From Pontiella desulfatans (lineage in GTDB: Bacteria > Verrucomicrobiota > Kiritimatiellia > Kiritimatiellales > Pontiellaceae), in contig NZ_CAAHFG010000001.1 in NCBI RefSeq assembly GCF_900890425.1, forward strand, positions 310,001 to 374,000: a DNA stretch of 64,000 nucleotides, in the 5' to 3' direction. Below, piece after piece: positions 46,501 through 53,962 of the stretch. A program made the translations under genes and the position numbers. The notes beneath the pieces are model-generated. The model worked only from the letters and a program-made list of their open reading frames with translations. It was not told the DNA's origin and ran no database searches. The first letter of the stretch is position 1. Each line of letters begins with the position of its first letter.

Positions 46501-46720
46501 GCCGTATTTCACCTGCAGCGGATCGCCGACCGGGGATGAACTGCTGTTGGGCGTCGAAACCCTTGACGGCCATGATTATGCCCTCAAGTACAAGGATTCG
46601 TTGTCGGATACCCACTGGCTGCCGCTCGGCAATGCGGTTCCGGGCACCGGCGCGCCCTTGGAATGGGAGGTTCCAACCACCAACGCGCCGCAGCGTTTCT
46701 ACCGGTTGTTGGTTGAATAG
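40547..46720 (+). CDS. Giant secreted lamin-tail and CotH-domain protein
   Basis: 2057 residues with signal peptide MGTVSLFKTLCVSGLLAGSVMA. Lamin-tail domains recur (starts with VISEIMYRP, VVINEILAH, VVINEIMYDP, IVINEIHYNP, LWLNEAMPSP and RINEWMADNG), giving about six copies. Between the third and fourth is a CotH kinase-like domain (about 790-1170): DNFNKLHGPGNNPFQDK, a KAGWLMEDTQVPGSEFIEQY block and LLIWDMNHLLGNN, where an Asp that could bind metal is kept. A sandwich domain (about 1430-1590), an Ig-like domain and the tail domain ending QRFYRLLVE follow. CotH domains phosphorylate secreted proteins in spore coats and adhesins; such fusions are common in PVC bacteria but their role is not established. 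The operator at 40420 lies upstream. Confidence 0.85.
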   Translation: MGTVSLFKTLCVSGLLAGSVMAAEVVVEQPGACTRKTGFVISEIMYRPATTNALEFVEVYNSNPFEEEIGGYRLKGEIDFTFPEGTLLAGQSYLVVAKDATAFQLEYGVSGVQLFEYGETNGGNSLGSSGTLRLVNSCNGTVLEIDYDNDAPWPVAADGAGHSLVLARPSYGENDPHAWEASDQIGGSPGTGETYGDEALRHVVINEILAHTDDPQLDTIELYNHSNASVDLSGCTLFDEATTNKFTIPGGTTIAARGFAVFDQVQMGFSLNSGGETIYFRNAAGTRMIDAVQFGGQENGISIGRYPNGGAEFHRMAGLTLGSGNGTRRIDDVVINEIMYDPISGEKDDEFVELHNQGSGTVDLGGWRLRGGIDFEFPDGAEIPAGGYVVVARDALHLQTNYAQLNASNTFGGFSGSLGNGGDRVKLNKPDTVVDYADPAHPETNLIHIVVDDVTYGTGGQWPVWAKGGGSSLERVDARANPRRPTAWADSDETGKATWTDVSVTGMLELGSRGASRIEGGLQGAGECLLDDVQVLVDAENRVKNPTFNSGLSDWVMRGSHERSSREPGGSGGTYALQVRASTRCDTGANQISGALSSSVADGATATISAKAKWQKGYPWLYLRLHGNYLEAPVRLDVPANLGTPGQANSRAVANAAPAIDEVAHSPAVPAAGQAVVVTARVEDPDGVTSLVLYYRVDPSSSYTGVAMKDNGTSGDAVAGDGIVSATIPGQSADTLVAFYVLAFDAAGAPRRFPGNTPENAARLRECLVRFGDATRASSFGTYRMWFTQAATADWETRLVLSNEPVEGTFVYNDDRVIHHFGAHYAGSPYHQGWTAITDDCHYSFDMPLDDKLLGTDNFNKLHGPGNNPFQDKTMTREQAGFWAARKLKLPWLYRRYVNVYVNGVARKAGWLMEDTQVPGSEFIEQYWRNDADGNLHKANFWWEYSNVATSTNGVLNNQRQRGTELLPYANAEGNLHAPRYRWTWGARAYGNTGGNDFTPVLDLMDAANSGADMTERMLAEADMEEWMRVWALRKAVGDLDHFGCQIAQNMYMYKPTEGRWALLIWDMNHLLGNNLSYGPGRGLFPDYSHYGDGDGDTTLSAVYANPAFRRMSLRAYKEIANGPFLGPEINQWLDARYQAFVADGLPAMSPDTSFSYSESRSGVYDGGGTAYFSGSIKDWVAEARVGILARVAQEDTAAFALTSPASVSTTSNTVTLTGTAPVELASMTLNGIEYPVTWTSVTEWSIDVVADSSPATFALQGLDVYGAPIDGTTASVEVTVTGSLDAPEDSIVINEIHYNPTVVGDEFVELFNRSASTAFDLTGWRMNGLGYTFPVTVLDPGGYLVLDEFDGKLDLDGETLTLYRPVGTNGAEAVVDQVRYETVAPWPATTAGSSLQLMEAAQDNRRAALWAVADGSGTPPPGQTLIDWGASWKYQQGINLDGTGWQTTGYSDSAWPSGPAAFGYEEDSLPHPIQTPLTLGTITYYFRKTINFTGAGGASLLLTTMADDGVVVYLDGVEIHRVRMPGGTPTYTTTTTSYVDNAYEEGPVAIEVNLQPGTHVIAVELHQTSASSSDVAFDLHVATDYAASSAAGSTPGAANNIGYPNAAIPALWLNEAMPSPVSGLPWVELHNAGAMTLSLAGYSLSDDYGDLAKWPVTAPTSIAPGGFVQIELGAGALANGSVALSRDVGGSPEMIDYLNPGTIPVGWSYGDYPDGDPCSRLAMYAATPGAANTNQSAPLDARINEWMADNGATLADAIDGDFEDWFEIHNPGDEAIDLAGYFLTDDLADPFQFEIPTGGKYAVPAHGFLLVWADNEPAQNELDAAALHVNFALSKNGETLALVASDGSIIDSVTFGAQAPDQSEGRMLDGGAVIVAMESTPGAPNQVVNTAPILESIANVWLYPGETCSFSAQATDAEGAFQQLHYSLDPGAPAGATVTPGGSFSWTVPAGWTPSDSAATVRVTDDGTPALDDSATFILQVGALPYFTCSGSPTGDELLLGVETLDGHDYALKYKDSLSDTHWLPLGNAVPGTGAPLEWEVPTTNAPQRFYRLLVE

Positions 46721-46775
46721 GGGGGCTTCCCTCCCGTGACCCCTGATCTGGTTAACCCGCATCGATCGAGTTACT

Positions 46776-46895
46776 CCAAATTAAACTGATTCGTTTTTTT
46801 ACCACAGAGGGCACTGAGGCACAGAGGAGCGGGATTGCACTATTTCTCTGTGCCTCCGTGTCCTCTGTGGTGAGACCTTTCAAGCTAAGTTCCTG
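46776..46895. repeat. Interspersed palindromic repeat, family A copy 3
   Basis: The 71-base core 46801-46871 has the same arms as the copies at 11174 and 35824. It is flanked by AAATTAAACTGATTCGTTTTT on the left and CTTTCAAGCTAAGTTCCTG on the right. It fills much of the 271-base gap between two genes. Confidence 0.85.
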
Positions 46896-46901
46896 TTATT
46901 T

Positions 46902-46919
46902 AGTTGATATAGTGTACAA
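46902..46919 (+). promoter_or_regulatory. Shared 18-base motif AGTTGATATAGTGTACAA
   Basis: One mismatch from the copy at 14721-14738, same strand; 73 bases upstream of the gene at 46992. Confidence 0.4.
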
Positions 46920-46991
46920 AGGGGATGTGCCGTATTATCCTGCGTATATCTAGCTCGGGATTTTGGGAATCATAACCATGGAGGCAAGGCA

Positions 46992-48509
46992 ATGAGAGTG
47001 CATGCAAGATCGATGATGCTGCCGATGGCAGCGCTGTTGACCCTAACGGCATCGGCGGCGACCATAGAATTGAACGATGCACAGTGGTCGAGCATGGTGG
47101 TGGAGGCACATAATCCTTATTTCAACGGGAGCATTGCCGGCACGGTGGATTATCCGCTCGATCCCGGATACCGATGGGATGTGAATGTGGTTGATGTGGG
47201 GGGAGGGTATGGCCTCCTGGGCATCGGTGCGGCTACCGGCACCATGGGCCTTGCCGTAAACCCCGGGGACATCTGGTCGGTCGATTTCACGAATCCGGGA
47301 ACCAATGCGGCGAATTACAATGCCGTTACGCTGGCCGCCTATGTGACGACCGCGGTCTATACCGGTTGGGTCGTACGCCCGCTGGGCGATGATGAAGAAA
47401 AAATCTATGAAGGAGAGTCGAAAACCCTGACCTGGGATCTCACCACCGGTGACATTCTTGGCGATGCGGCCGGTCTTTCCATCACATCGGTTCAAAAGCT
47501 CGGGTTGGTCTTTATCGGTGATCTCGGAGGGGCTTCGGGAGGGGCCGGCGAACCGTTCTCCATCATCGTGGGTTCTCCGTCCACCGTAGTACTGAATGAC
47601 GCGCAGTGGTCGAGCATGGTGGTGGAGCCGCACAACCTCTATTTCAGCGGGAGCATTTCCGGCACGACAGACCATCCGCGCGATCCGGGATACCAATGGA
47701 ATGTGAATGTGGTTGATGTCGGCGCGGGTTACGGTCTTCTGGGTATCGGGGCGGATACGAACACGTTGGGCCTTGCCATAAACCCCGGGGAACGCTGGTC
47801 GGTCGATTTCACGAATCCGGGAACCAATCCGCCGAATTACAATGGCATTACAATGTCTGCCTATGTGACGACCGTTGAAGGGCATACCGGCTGGGTGGTA
47901 CGACCGATGGACGGTCAAGAATCCATCGTTGAAGGCGACTCGAAAACCATGGAGTGGGATCTCGCAACCGGCGAAGTATTGGGCGGTCCGACGGGCCTGA
48001 ACATTACATCGGTCCAAAAACTCGGGTTGGTCTTTATCGGCGATCTCGGTGGAGCGGTCTCCGGTTCCGGCGGAGAAGATTTCGCGATGCTGGTGGGATC
48101 GGCGGAGGCGGCTGGCTACAACATCTGGCTGGCGGAACAGTATCCCGACTTTGATACCGACAACGGCAAGACCGACAATCCCGATGGCGATGCGCTCGAC
48201 AACTGGAACGAATATGCCTTTGGCGGCAATCCGACCAACGGTGCCGACACCGGCCATCCCGTGGAATACGGCCTCGTTGAAGCCGGTGGCGCGTTCATGT
48301 CCTTTATCCACGCGCAGCGCATCGGCAGCGACGATATTGAGTATGTCGTTGAGACCACCGTTGATCTGGTCGGTGGCACATGGACGAACGAAGGCGTGGT
48401 CATTGCCGGTACGAACGGGAGTTTTGCGGCAGACTTCGTGGGGGTAACCAACCTCGTTGCGACGGATGCCGGGGAACGTTTCATCCGCATTAAGGCGGTC
48501 GAAAAATAA
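46992..48509 (+). CDS. Secreted protein of unknown function with two tandem 175-residue repeats
   Basis: 505 residues. The signal peptide ends near TLTASA. Residues about 25-195 and 200-375 are near-duplicates: both begin LNDAQWSSMVVE, both contain GYGLLGIGA and WSVDFTNPGTN, and both end with SVQKLGLVFIGDLGGA. A DxDxDG-type linker (FDTDNGKTDNPDGDALDNWN) and a tail domain ending GERFIRIKAVEK complete it. I recognise no family for the repeat; it is probably a beta-sandwich. Start follows GGAGGCAAGG. A clear terminator stands 45 bases past the stop, so it is probably a single-gene transcript, or the end of one. Confidence 0.85.
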   Translation: MRVHARSMMLPMAALLTLTASAATIELNDAQWSSMVVEAHNPYFNGSIAGTVDYPLDPGYRWDVNVVDVGGGYGLLGIGAATGTMGLAVNPGDIWSVDFTNPGTNAANYNAVTLAAYVTTAVYTGWVVRPLGDDEEKIYEGESKTLTWDLTTGDILGDAAGLSITSVQKLGLVFIGDLGGASGGAGEPFSIIVGSPSTVVLNDAQWSSMVVEPHNLYFSGSISGTTDHPRDPGYQWNVNVVDVGAGYGLLGIGADTNTLGLAINPGERWSVDFTNPGTNPPNYNGITMSAYVTTVEGHTGWVVRPMDGQESIVEGDSKTMEWDLATGEVLGGPTGLNITSVQKLGLVFIGDLGGAVSGSGGEDFAMLVGSAEAAGYNIWLAEQYPDFDTDNGKTDNPDGDALDNWNEYAFGGNPTNGADTGHPVEYGLVEAGGAFMSFIHAQRIGSDDIEYVVETTVDLVGGTWTNEGVVIAGTNGSFAADFVGVTNLVATDAGERFIRIKAVEK

Positions 48510-48553
48510 TATAGATTCACATCCCTCTACCGGAGCGGGGATCACGCCTGCTT

Positions 48554-48590
48554 AACGCTGTTTCCAATGATTGGAGGCAGCGTTTTTTTT
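48554..48590 (+). terminator. Rho-independent terminator after 46992 gene
   Basis: AACGCTG pairs with CAGCGTT, with an inner TCCAAT/ATTGGA stem, followed by eight T residues. Confidence 0.88.
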
Positions 48591-48606
48591 CGGTTGAAAA
48601 GGGGGC

Positions 48607-48621
48607 TTAACAGGGTAACCT
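48607..48621. promoter_or_regulatory. LacI-type operator TTAACAGGGTAACCT
   Basis: It lies 115 bases upstream of the second GH95 gene and extends as CTTAACAGGGTAACCTATTC, almost the same as the site at 53847. Confidence 0.65.
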
Positions 48622-48735
48622 ATTCGCGACTCGGGGGATGGCTGGTTTTCCTCCATAAATAGAGGCCCAATGCGGTGTCGGTGGAATAGGCCTGCGCAGG
48701 GCAGCGGGTAGCCGGTTTAACGAAGTCAGGGTGGT

Positions 48736-51108
48736 ATGATGTGTAAATTTATTTTTGTGATGGTCGGACTGGTCGCGGCGGGAACCACATTTGCCGCGCG
48801 CCATGCCGCGGATGAATCGAACAACCCGAAGGCGGACATGAAGTTCGAAAAGGATGCCCCGGCTCCGGACGAGCCGCTGACGCTCTGGTATCGCAAGCCC
48901 GCCCTCCATTGGGAAAACGAGGCGTTGCCGGTGGGCAATGGCCGGCTGGCGGCGATGGTGTTCGGCGGCGTGAACGAGGAGCGGCTTCAGCTCAACGAGG
49001 AGACGGTCTGGGACGGTGTCCCGACCGACTACACCAATCCGGAAGCGTTCGAAGCGCTGCCGGAAGTCCAGCGCCTTCTTTTCGAAGGCAAGAATGTCGA
49101 GGCCAAAAAACTGGCCGGCAATAAAATGATGGGGCGGCCGCACAAGGTTAAATCCTACCAGACGTTGTGCGATCTGCTTCTCGATTTCCCGGACACCGAA
49201 AAGGTGGAGGGCTACCGCCGCGAACTGGATCTGACCACGGCCATCAGCCGCACACAGTATACGGTTGGTGGGGTGGACTATGTGCGCGAGGTTTTCGTGA
49301 GCGCGCCGGATCAGGCCATCGTGGTGAATCTCAAGGCGAGCCGGAAGGGCAAGATCAACTTCACCGCCCGGCTGGCGCGGGAAAATGCATCCACGGAATC
49401 CGCTTCCGGCAACCGCCTGGTCTTGCGCGGCAAACTGGGCATCGACTACGAGGCGCAGCTGTTTCCCATGGCGGAAGGTGGAAGGGTCGAGTCCAACGGC
49501 GGCTTGCTGACGGTTTCCAATGCGGACGAGGTGACGCTGCTGGTGGTCGGGGCAACGAGCTACAATGGCCCAACCGATATCTCCGGCGATGCCACGGCGC
49601 GTTGCGAAGGCTATTTGAAGGCCATCGGGAAAAAGCCCTACGGGCAGCTGCGCGCCGCCCACGTTGCCGACCACCAGGCCCTGTTCAACCGGGTAAAGCT
49701 CGACCTCGGCAGCACCGATGCCATTAACCTGCCGACCGACGAACGGTTGAAGGCCGTCAAAGGCGGCCGTTTCGATCCGCAGTTTGAAGCGCTCTATTTC
49801 CAGTTTGGCCGCTACCTGCTCATCGGCAGCTCCCGCCCCGGCTATCTCCCGGCCAACCTGCAAGGGAAGTGGAACCAATATTACAAAGCGCCGTGGAACG
49901 CCGACTACCATTTGAACATTAACTTCCAGATGAACTATTGGCCGGCGCAGGTCTGCAACCTGTCCGAATGCCACCTGCCATATTTCGACTATATCGAAAG
50001 CCTCGTGCCCTTCGGCGAAAAGACGGCGAAGGTGCATTATGGCGCGGACGGCTGGACGGTGCACCACCTCTCCGACATCTTCGGCATGGCGGCGCCCGCC
50101 GACGGCGTGCACGGCGTCTGGCCGTTGGGTGCGGCCTGGCTGGCGCGCGACATGATGGAATACTACCGCTTCAACGGCGACATGGCGTTCCTGAAGGAGC
50201 GCGCCTATCCGCTGATGAAAGGCGCCGCCGAATTCATGCTCGATTTCCTCATCGAAGCGCCGGAGGGAACGCCGGCGGCCGGCAGGCTGGTCACCAACCC
50301 GTCGCACTCGCCGGAAAACTTTTTCCTCATGGAGGACGGCACGAAGATTGAATTCACCTATGCGGCCACCATGGATCTGCAGATTATCCAGGACTTGTTC
50401 AACGGATTGCAGGAAGCCAGCCTGGCCATCGATCCCTCCGGAAACCATGATGCGGAATTCCAGCAAGCGCTCCAGGCAACCTTGGAAAAACTTCAGCCCG
50501 TTCGGATCAGTGCGAAAACCGGACGTTTAATGGAGTGGATCGAGGACTACAAGGAGTTCGATCCGAACCACCGCCACACGTCCCATCTCTACGGGCTTCA
50601 TCCGGGAACATCCATCACCCGCAACGCCACGCCGGATCTCTATGAAGCCGCGCGCAAATCGCTGATCGCCCGCGGTGACGGCGGCAAGGGATGGAGCATG
50701 GCGTGGAAAGTGAACATGTGGTCGCGGCTGCACGATGGCGACCGCTCCTATGCGTTGCTATGCAACCTGCTCAGAAAGATGACCCTGACGAACCTGTTCG
50801 ATACGCATCCGCCTTTCCAGATCGACGGCAACTTCGGCGGCACGGCGGCGATTGCCGAAATGCTGTTGCAGAGCCACGATGGCGAGGTGCAGCTGCTTCC
50901 GGCGCTTCCCGGCGTTTGGAAGGAGGGTTCCGTGCAGGGGTTGCGCGCCCGGGGCGGGTTCGAGGTGGATATCGCGTGGAAGGACGGCGCGCTGTCCGCC
51001 GCGCGAATCACATCGCTCAATGGCAACCCGCTGAAACTCCGCCATGGAACCAACACCCTCGAAAAGGAACTCGCGAAGGGCGAGACCTTCACCTGGTACG
51101 GCAAATAG
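48736..51108 (+). CDS. GH95 family alpha-L-fucosidase/L-galactosidase, secreted
   Basis: A 790-residue GH95 enzyme. Signal peptide [21 protein letters not shown]-terminal domain with [16 protein letters not shown]; catalytic barrel with the Asn-x-Asn pair at about 394 and 396 ([11 protein letters not shown]), Glu near 527 (SPEN) and Asp near 697 (FQIDGNFGG). All GH95 active-site residues are kept. It resembles the enzyme at 1609 throughout, so the window carries a paralogous pair. ATG 48739 is an equally good start (AGGG at 48728). A LacI-type operator lies upstream. The subtilase starts 32 bases past its stop. Confidence 0.93.
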   Translation: MMCKFIFVMVGLVAAGTTFAARHAADESNNPKADMKFEKDAPAPDEPLTLWYRKPALHWENEALPVGNGRLAAMVFGGVNEERLQLNEETVWDGVPTDYTNPEAFEALPEVQRLLFEGKNVEAKKLAGNKMMGRPHKVKSYQTLCDLLLDFPDTEKVEGYRRELDLTTAISRTQYTVGGVDYVREVFVSAPDQAIVVNLKASRKGKINFTARLARENASTESASGNRLVLRGKLGIDYEAQLFPMAEGGRVESNGGLLTVSNADEVTLLVVGATSYNGPTDISGDATARCEGYLKAIGKKPYGQLRAAHVADHQALFNRVKLDLGSTDAINLPTDERLKAVKGGRFDPQFEALYFQFGRYLLIGSSRPGYLPANLQGKWNQYYKAPWNADYHLNINFQMNYWPAQVCNLSECHLPYFDYIESLVPFGEKTAKVHYGADGWTVHHLSDIFGMAAPADGVHGVWPLGAAWLARDMMEYYRFNGDMAFLKERAYPLMKGAAEFMLDFLIEAPEGTPAAGRLVTNPSHSPENFFLMEDGTKIEFTYAATMDLQIIQDLFNGLQEASLAIDPSGNHDAEFQQALQATLEKLQPVRISAKTGRLMEWIEDYKEFDPNHRHTSHLYGLHPGTSITRNATPDLYEAARKSLIARGDGGKGWSMAWKVNMWSRLHDGDRSYALLCNLLRKMTLTNLFDTHPPFQIDGNFGGTAAIAEMLLQSHDGEVQLLPALPGVWKEGSVQGLRARGGFEVDIAWKDGALSAARITSLNGNPLKLRHGTNTLEKELAKGETFTWYGK

Positions 51109-51139
51109 CGCTGCGCCGCCAATGATGGAGCATTTGAAC

Positions 51140-53821
51140 ATGATGGAAAAACGTGCGGCGGTTGCATGCGCCGAATCCCGGAAAAGCGTTGATCGCCGGT
51201 GGCCGATCCGCATGGTTGGCCTGGTCGGGTTGTCGATCTTCGTGCTGGCCGCGGAAACGCATGGCCGGACGAATGCCTATACGCGGGCCATGGCGGAACG
51301 CGATGCCAAGGCAATGAAGGACGCGCGGCGGAAACGTTCGGACATTTTTTCAAAACGGCACGACATGAACGACCGGCAGACGCGGGCCGATGTGGTGCGC
51401 CAATTGAAGGCGGCGGAGGAGGAACACCTGCGTGCCGTGCGGCGCCGGGCCGCCGCCGAGGGCCTGGAGCTGGAGGGCACCCGGCCCGACGGCCGGGGCT
51501 TCCGCCTGATCGGTTTCGATGATCGCGGCTTTCCGGTTTACGAGGAGGATTTCAATGTCGACGCCGCCAAAACGACGGCGGCCGATGAGGTTCGTTCCAA
51601 TTCCGCGTACAACAGCGTCGATGGAGCGAGTGTGACGATTGGGCTGTGGGAATCGGGCGGGATTCCGCGCGTGACGCATCAGGAGCTCTCCGGAAAGGTC
51701 ACCGTGATGGATGGATCCACTTCGACGTCGGACCACGCAACGCATGTTGCGGGGACGCTGGTTTCGCGGGGAATCAATGCGGCAACGCTGGGCATGGCGC
51801 CCGGTGCCAACGTGGCGGCTTTTAGCTCGAGTTACGATGAAGTCGAGATGCTCGCCAACGGCGCCGCCGAACCCGGCACCACCGATATCTATCTCTCCAA
51901 CCATTCCTATGGCTCGACGCCGGGATGGAAATGGGTCGGCAGCGACGACTACGACTGGATTTATAACGGTACGTTCAGTGACGATGGCGATCCGTCTAAC
52001 GATTATGATGAGGACTTTGGCCGCTATGACGACAACGCTGAAGAGTGGGACGGCATCGCCTATAATTTGCCCTATTACCTGATTTTTGCGGCGGCCGGGA
52101 ACAGCCGGACGGAAGCCCCGGCGACCGGGGCGTTGTGGAAGTATGGCTGGGATGGCCCGTATGCCTACGATCCGGCAAACCATCCGCCGGGGAACCGCTA
52201 CTATACATCCGGTGGATATGACACGATGGAGGGGAAATCGCTCTCGAAAAATGTCATCACGGTTGGCAGTTCCGATGAAGGGATCTCTGGTGGAGTTCGC
52301 GATCCGGGTGCGGCGACCGCTGTGACCTACAGTTCGCGAGGCCCCACGGATGATGGCCGCATTAAGCCGGATATCCACGGGAACGGAACGGGGCTGACGT
52401 CGTGCATCGATAACAGCGATACCGCCACGGCCAGCTATTCGGGGACCAGCATGGCTTCGCCCAACGTCTGCGGCTCGGCCGCATTGTTGATCGATTATTT
52501 CACGTCGCGTTTCCCCGGAGACGCGATGCGGGCGAGCACCCTTAAAGCGCTGATTCTCCATACGGCGGATGATCGTGGCAAAACCGGGCCCGACTACAAA
52601 TATGGCTGGGGGGTCATGAATACGCAGGCCGCTGCGGATGTGATCAAGGCGCATGCCGACAACCAGGGCGGCGGAATCTTGCTGGAATCCACGGTCGACA
52701 CCGCCATCCCCTCCCGCACGCGCACCTTCGGGTGGGACGGCACAGCGCCGTTGCGCGTCACCCTCTGCTGGACCGATCCGGCGGGAACGGAAAAGGAGGG
52801 CCATGACAACCGCGCAAAGGCGCTCGTCAACGACCTTAATCTCAAGGTGATCAGTCCGGATGGAACCCATTATCCGTATGTGATGCCCTATGTGGGCGAC
52901 TGGTCGGAGAGTAAGTTCGAAACATCGGCGACCACCGGCGTCAACGATGTCGACAATGTCGAGCAGGTCTACCTCTCCGCCCCGGTCGCCGGCGACTATC
53001 TGGTGGTGGTCGATTATGCCGGGGCGCTGACGGACGGGGAACAAACCTATTCCCTCGTCGTGACCGGCCAGACGGCGCCGGAGATCGAAGTGGAGGAAAA
53101 CGGGCCGCCCGTGGTCTTGCTGGCGGACAACTCCGGGGTGCAGGATTTCGGAGCAACGGCCCCCTCCGAAGCCTCGGTGGTGAAAAGCTACACCGTCCGC
53201 AATACCGGCGGCAGCCCGCTCACCGGCCTGGCCATCGCGAAAAGCGGCAGCCATGCGGATGACTTCAGCGTGGGCGCCCTCTCTTCGGTGGAGCTTGAAA
53301 CCGGACAGACGGCCTCCTTCTCCGTCAGCTACGATCCGCTCGGCACCGGCGCGCGTTCCGCCGCGCTCCAACTGGCCAGCAACGATGCCAACGAGAACCC
53401 CTTCGACATCAACCTGTCCGCCACCGGCTACACCGAGCTGCAGGCCTGGCGAACCGAATATTTCGGCACGCTGCTGCCGGTGGGGCCTTTGGCCGACGAT
53501 GCGGACTTTGATGAAGACGGCTACGCCAACCTGCTGGAGTTTGGCTTGGCGACTTCCCCCAAGGTGGCCAATCCCGATCCGTTGCTGTTTGCGGTCGACC
53601 CGGCCCAGGCCAGGCTAACCTATCCGCGCAACGTCAACGCGCTGGCGGATTACACCTTCGAGGTGATCTGGACCGACAATCTTTCGTCGAACACCTGGTC
53701 GTCCGCCGGCGTGGGCGAGACCGTGCTGAGCGACGATGGTGCCGTCCAGCAGGTTGAATCGACCCTGCCCATGGGCAGCTCCACCGAGCGCTATTTCCGC
53801 CTGCGGATCAGCCCGAAGTGA
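51140..53821 (+). CDS. Secreted subtilisin-like serine protease (S8) with accessory domains
   Basis: About 893 residues. A long N-region carries a hydrophobic signal (MVGLVGLSIFVLAAETHG) and a charged propeptide, then an S8 domain (about 160-500): DHATHVAGT gives the catalytic His near 199, FAAAGNS the oxyanion Asn, and YSGTSMASPN the Ser near 437. The position of the catalytic Asp is occupied by Glu in IGLWESGG (near 171). A P-type beta-sandwich, a choice-of-anchor/SPD2-like domain (about 640-760), a DxDxDG linker and the tail domain ending RYFRLRISPK follow. Start choice: ATG 51140 has GGAG 9 bases before it; 51122 is an alternative. Likely degrades the protein part of a glycoprotein or a surface protein. 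Confidence 0.87.
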   Translation: MMEKRAAVACAESRKSVDRRWPIRMVGLVGLSIFVLAAETHGRTNAYTRAMAERDAKAMKDARRKRSDIFSKRHDMNDRQTRADVVRQLKAAEEEHLRAVRRRAAAEGLELEGTRPDGRGFRLIGFDDRGFPVYEEDFNVDAAKTTAADEVRSNSAYNSVDGASVTIGLWESGGIPRVTHQELSGKVTVMDGSTSTSDHATHVAGTLVSRGINAATLGMAPGANVAAFSSSYDEVEMLANGAAEPGTTDIYLSNHSYGSTPGWKWVGSDDYDWIYNGTFSDDGDPSNDYDEDFGRYDDNAEEWDGIAYNLPYYLIFAAAGNSRTEAPATGALWKYGWDGPYAYDPANHPPGNRYYTSGGYDTMEGKSLSKNVITVGSSDEGISGGVRDPGAATAVTYSSRGPTDDGRIKPDIHGNGTGLTSCIDNSDTATASYSGTSMASPNVCGSAALLIDYFTSRFPGDAMRASTLKALILHTADDRGKTGPDYKYGWGVMNTQAAADVIKAHADNQGGGILLESTVDTAIPSRTRTFGWDGTAPLRVTLCWTDPAGTEKEGHDNRAKALVNDLNLKVISPDGTHYPYVMPYVGDWSESKFETSATTGVNDVDNVEQVYLSAPVAGDYLVVVDYAGALTDGEQTYSLVVTGQTAPEIEVEENGPPVVLLADNSGVQDFGATAPSEASVVKSYTVRNTGGSPLTGLAIAKSGSHADDFSVGALSSVELETGQTASFSVSYDPLGTGARSAALQLASNDANENPFDINLSATGYTELQAWRTEYFGTLLPVGPLADDADFDEDGYANLLEFGLATSPKVANPDPLLFAVDPAQARLTYPRNVNALADYTFEVIWTDNLSSNTWSSAGVGETVLSDDGAVQQVESTLPMGSSTERYFRLRISPK

Positions 53822-53846
53822 TCGGGCGGTCCGGATGCCCGGGGCA

Positions 53847-53864
53847 TTAACAGGGAAACCTATT
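53847..53864. promoter_or_regulatory. LacI-type operator TTAACAGGGAAACCTATT
   Basis: It lies 99 bases upstream of the GH39 gene and matches the site at 48607 at all but one position of the 15-base core. Confidence 0.6.
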
Positions 53865-53962
53865 TGTTCATTGATAAAAACAGGTGGGTTCATGACGCTG
53901 TGCCTGTTTGTGCGGAATGCCCATCGGGGAGTTCCCGGCCTATTTTCAGACGAAAGCATACG

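Noticed and set aside
46750-46757. GGTTAACC as another LacI operator
   Set aside because: An 8-base palindrome lacking the ACARGG centre; too short to distinguish from chance.
51350-53371. 673-codon open frame on the minus strand
   Set aside because: Antisense shadow of the subtilase; the composition is Arg/Gly/Ile-rich without motifs.
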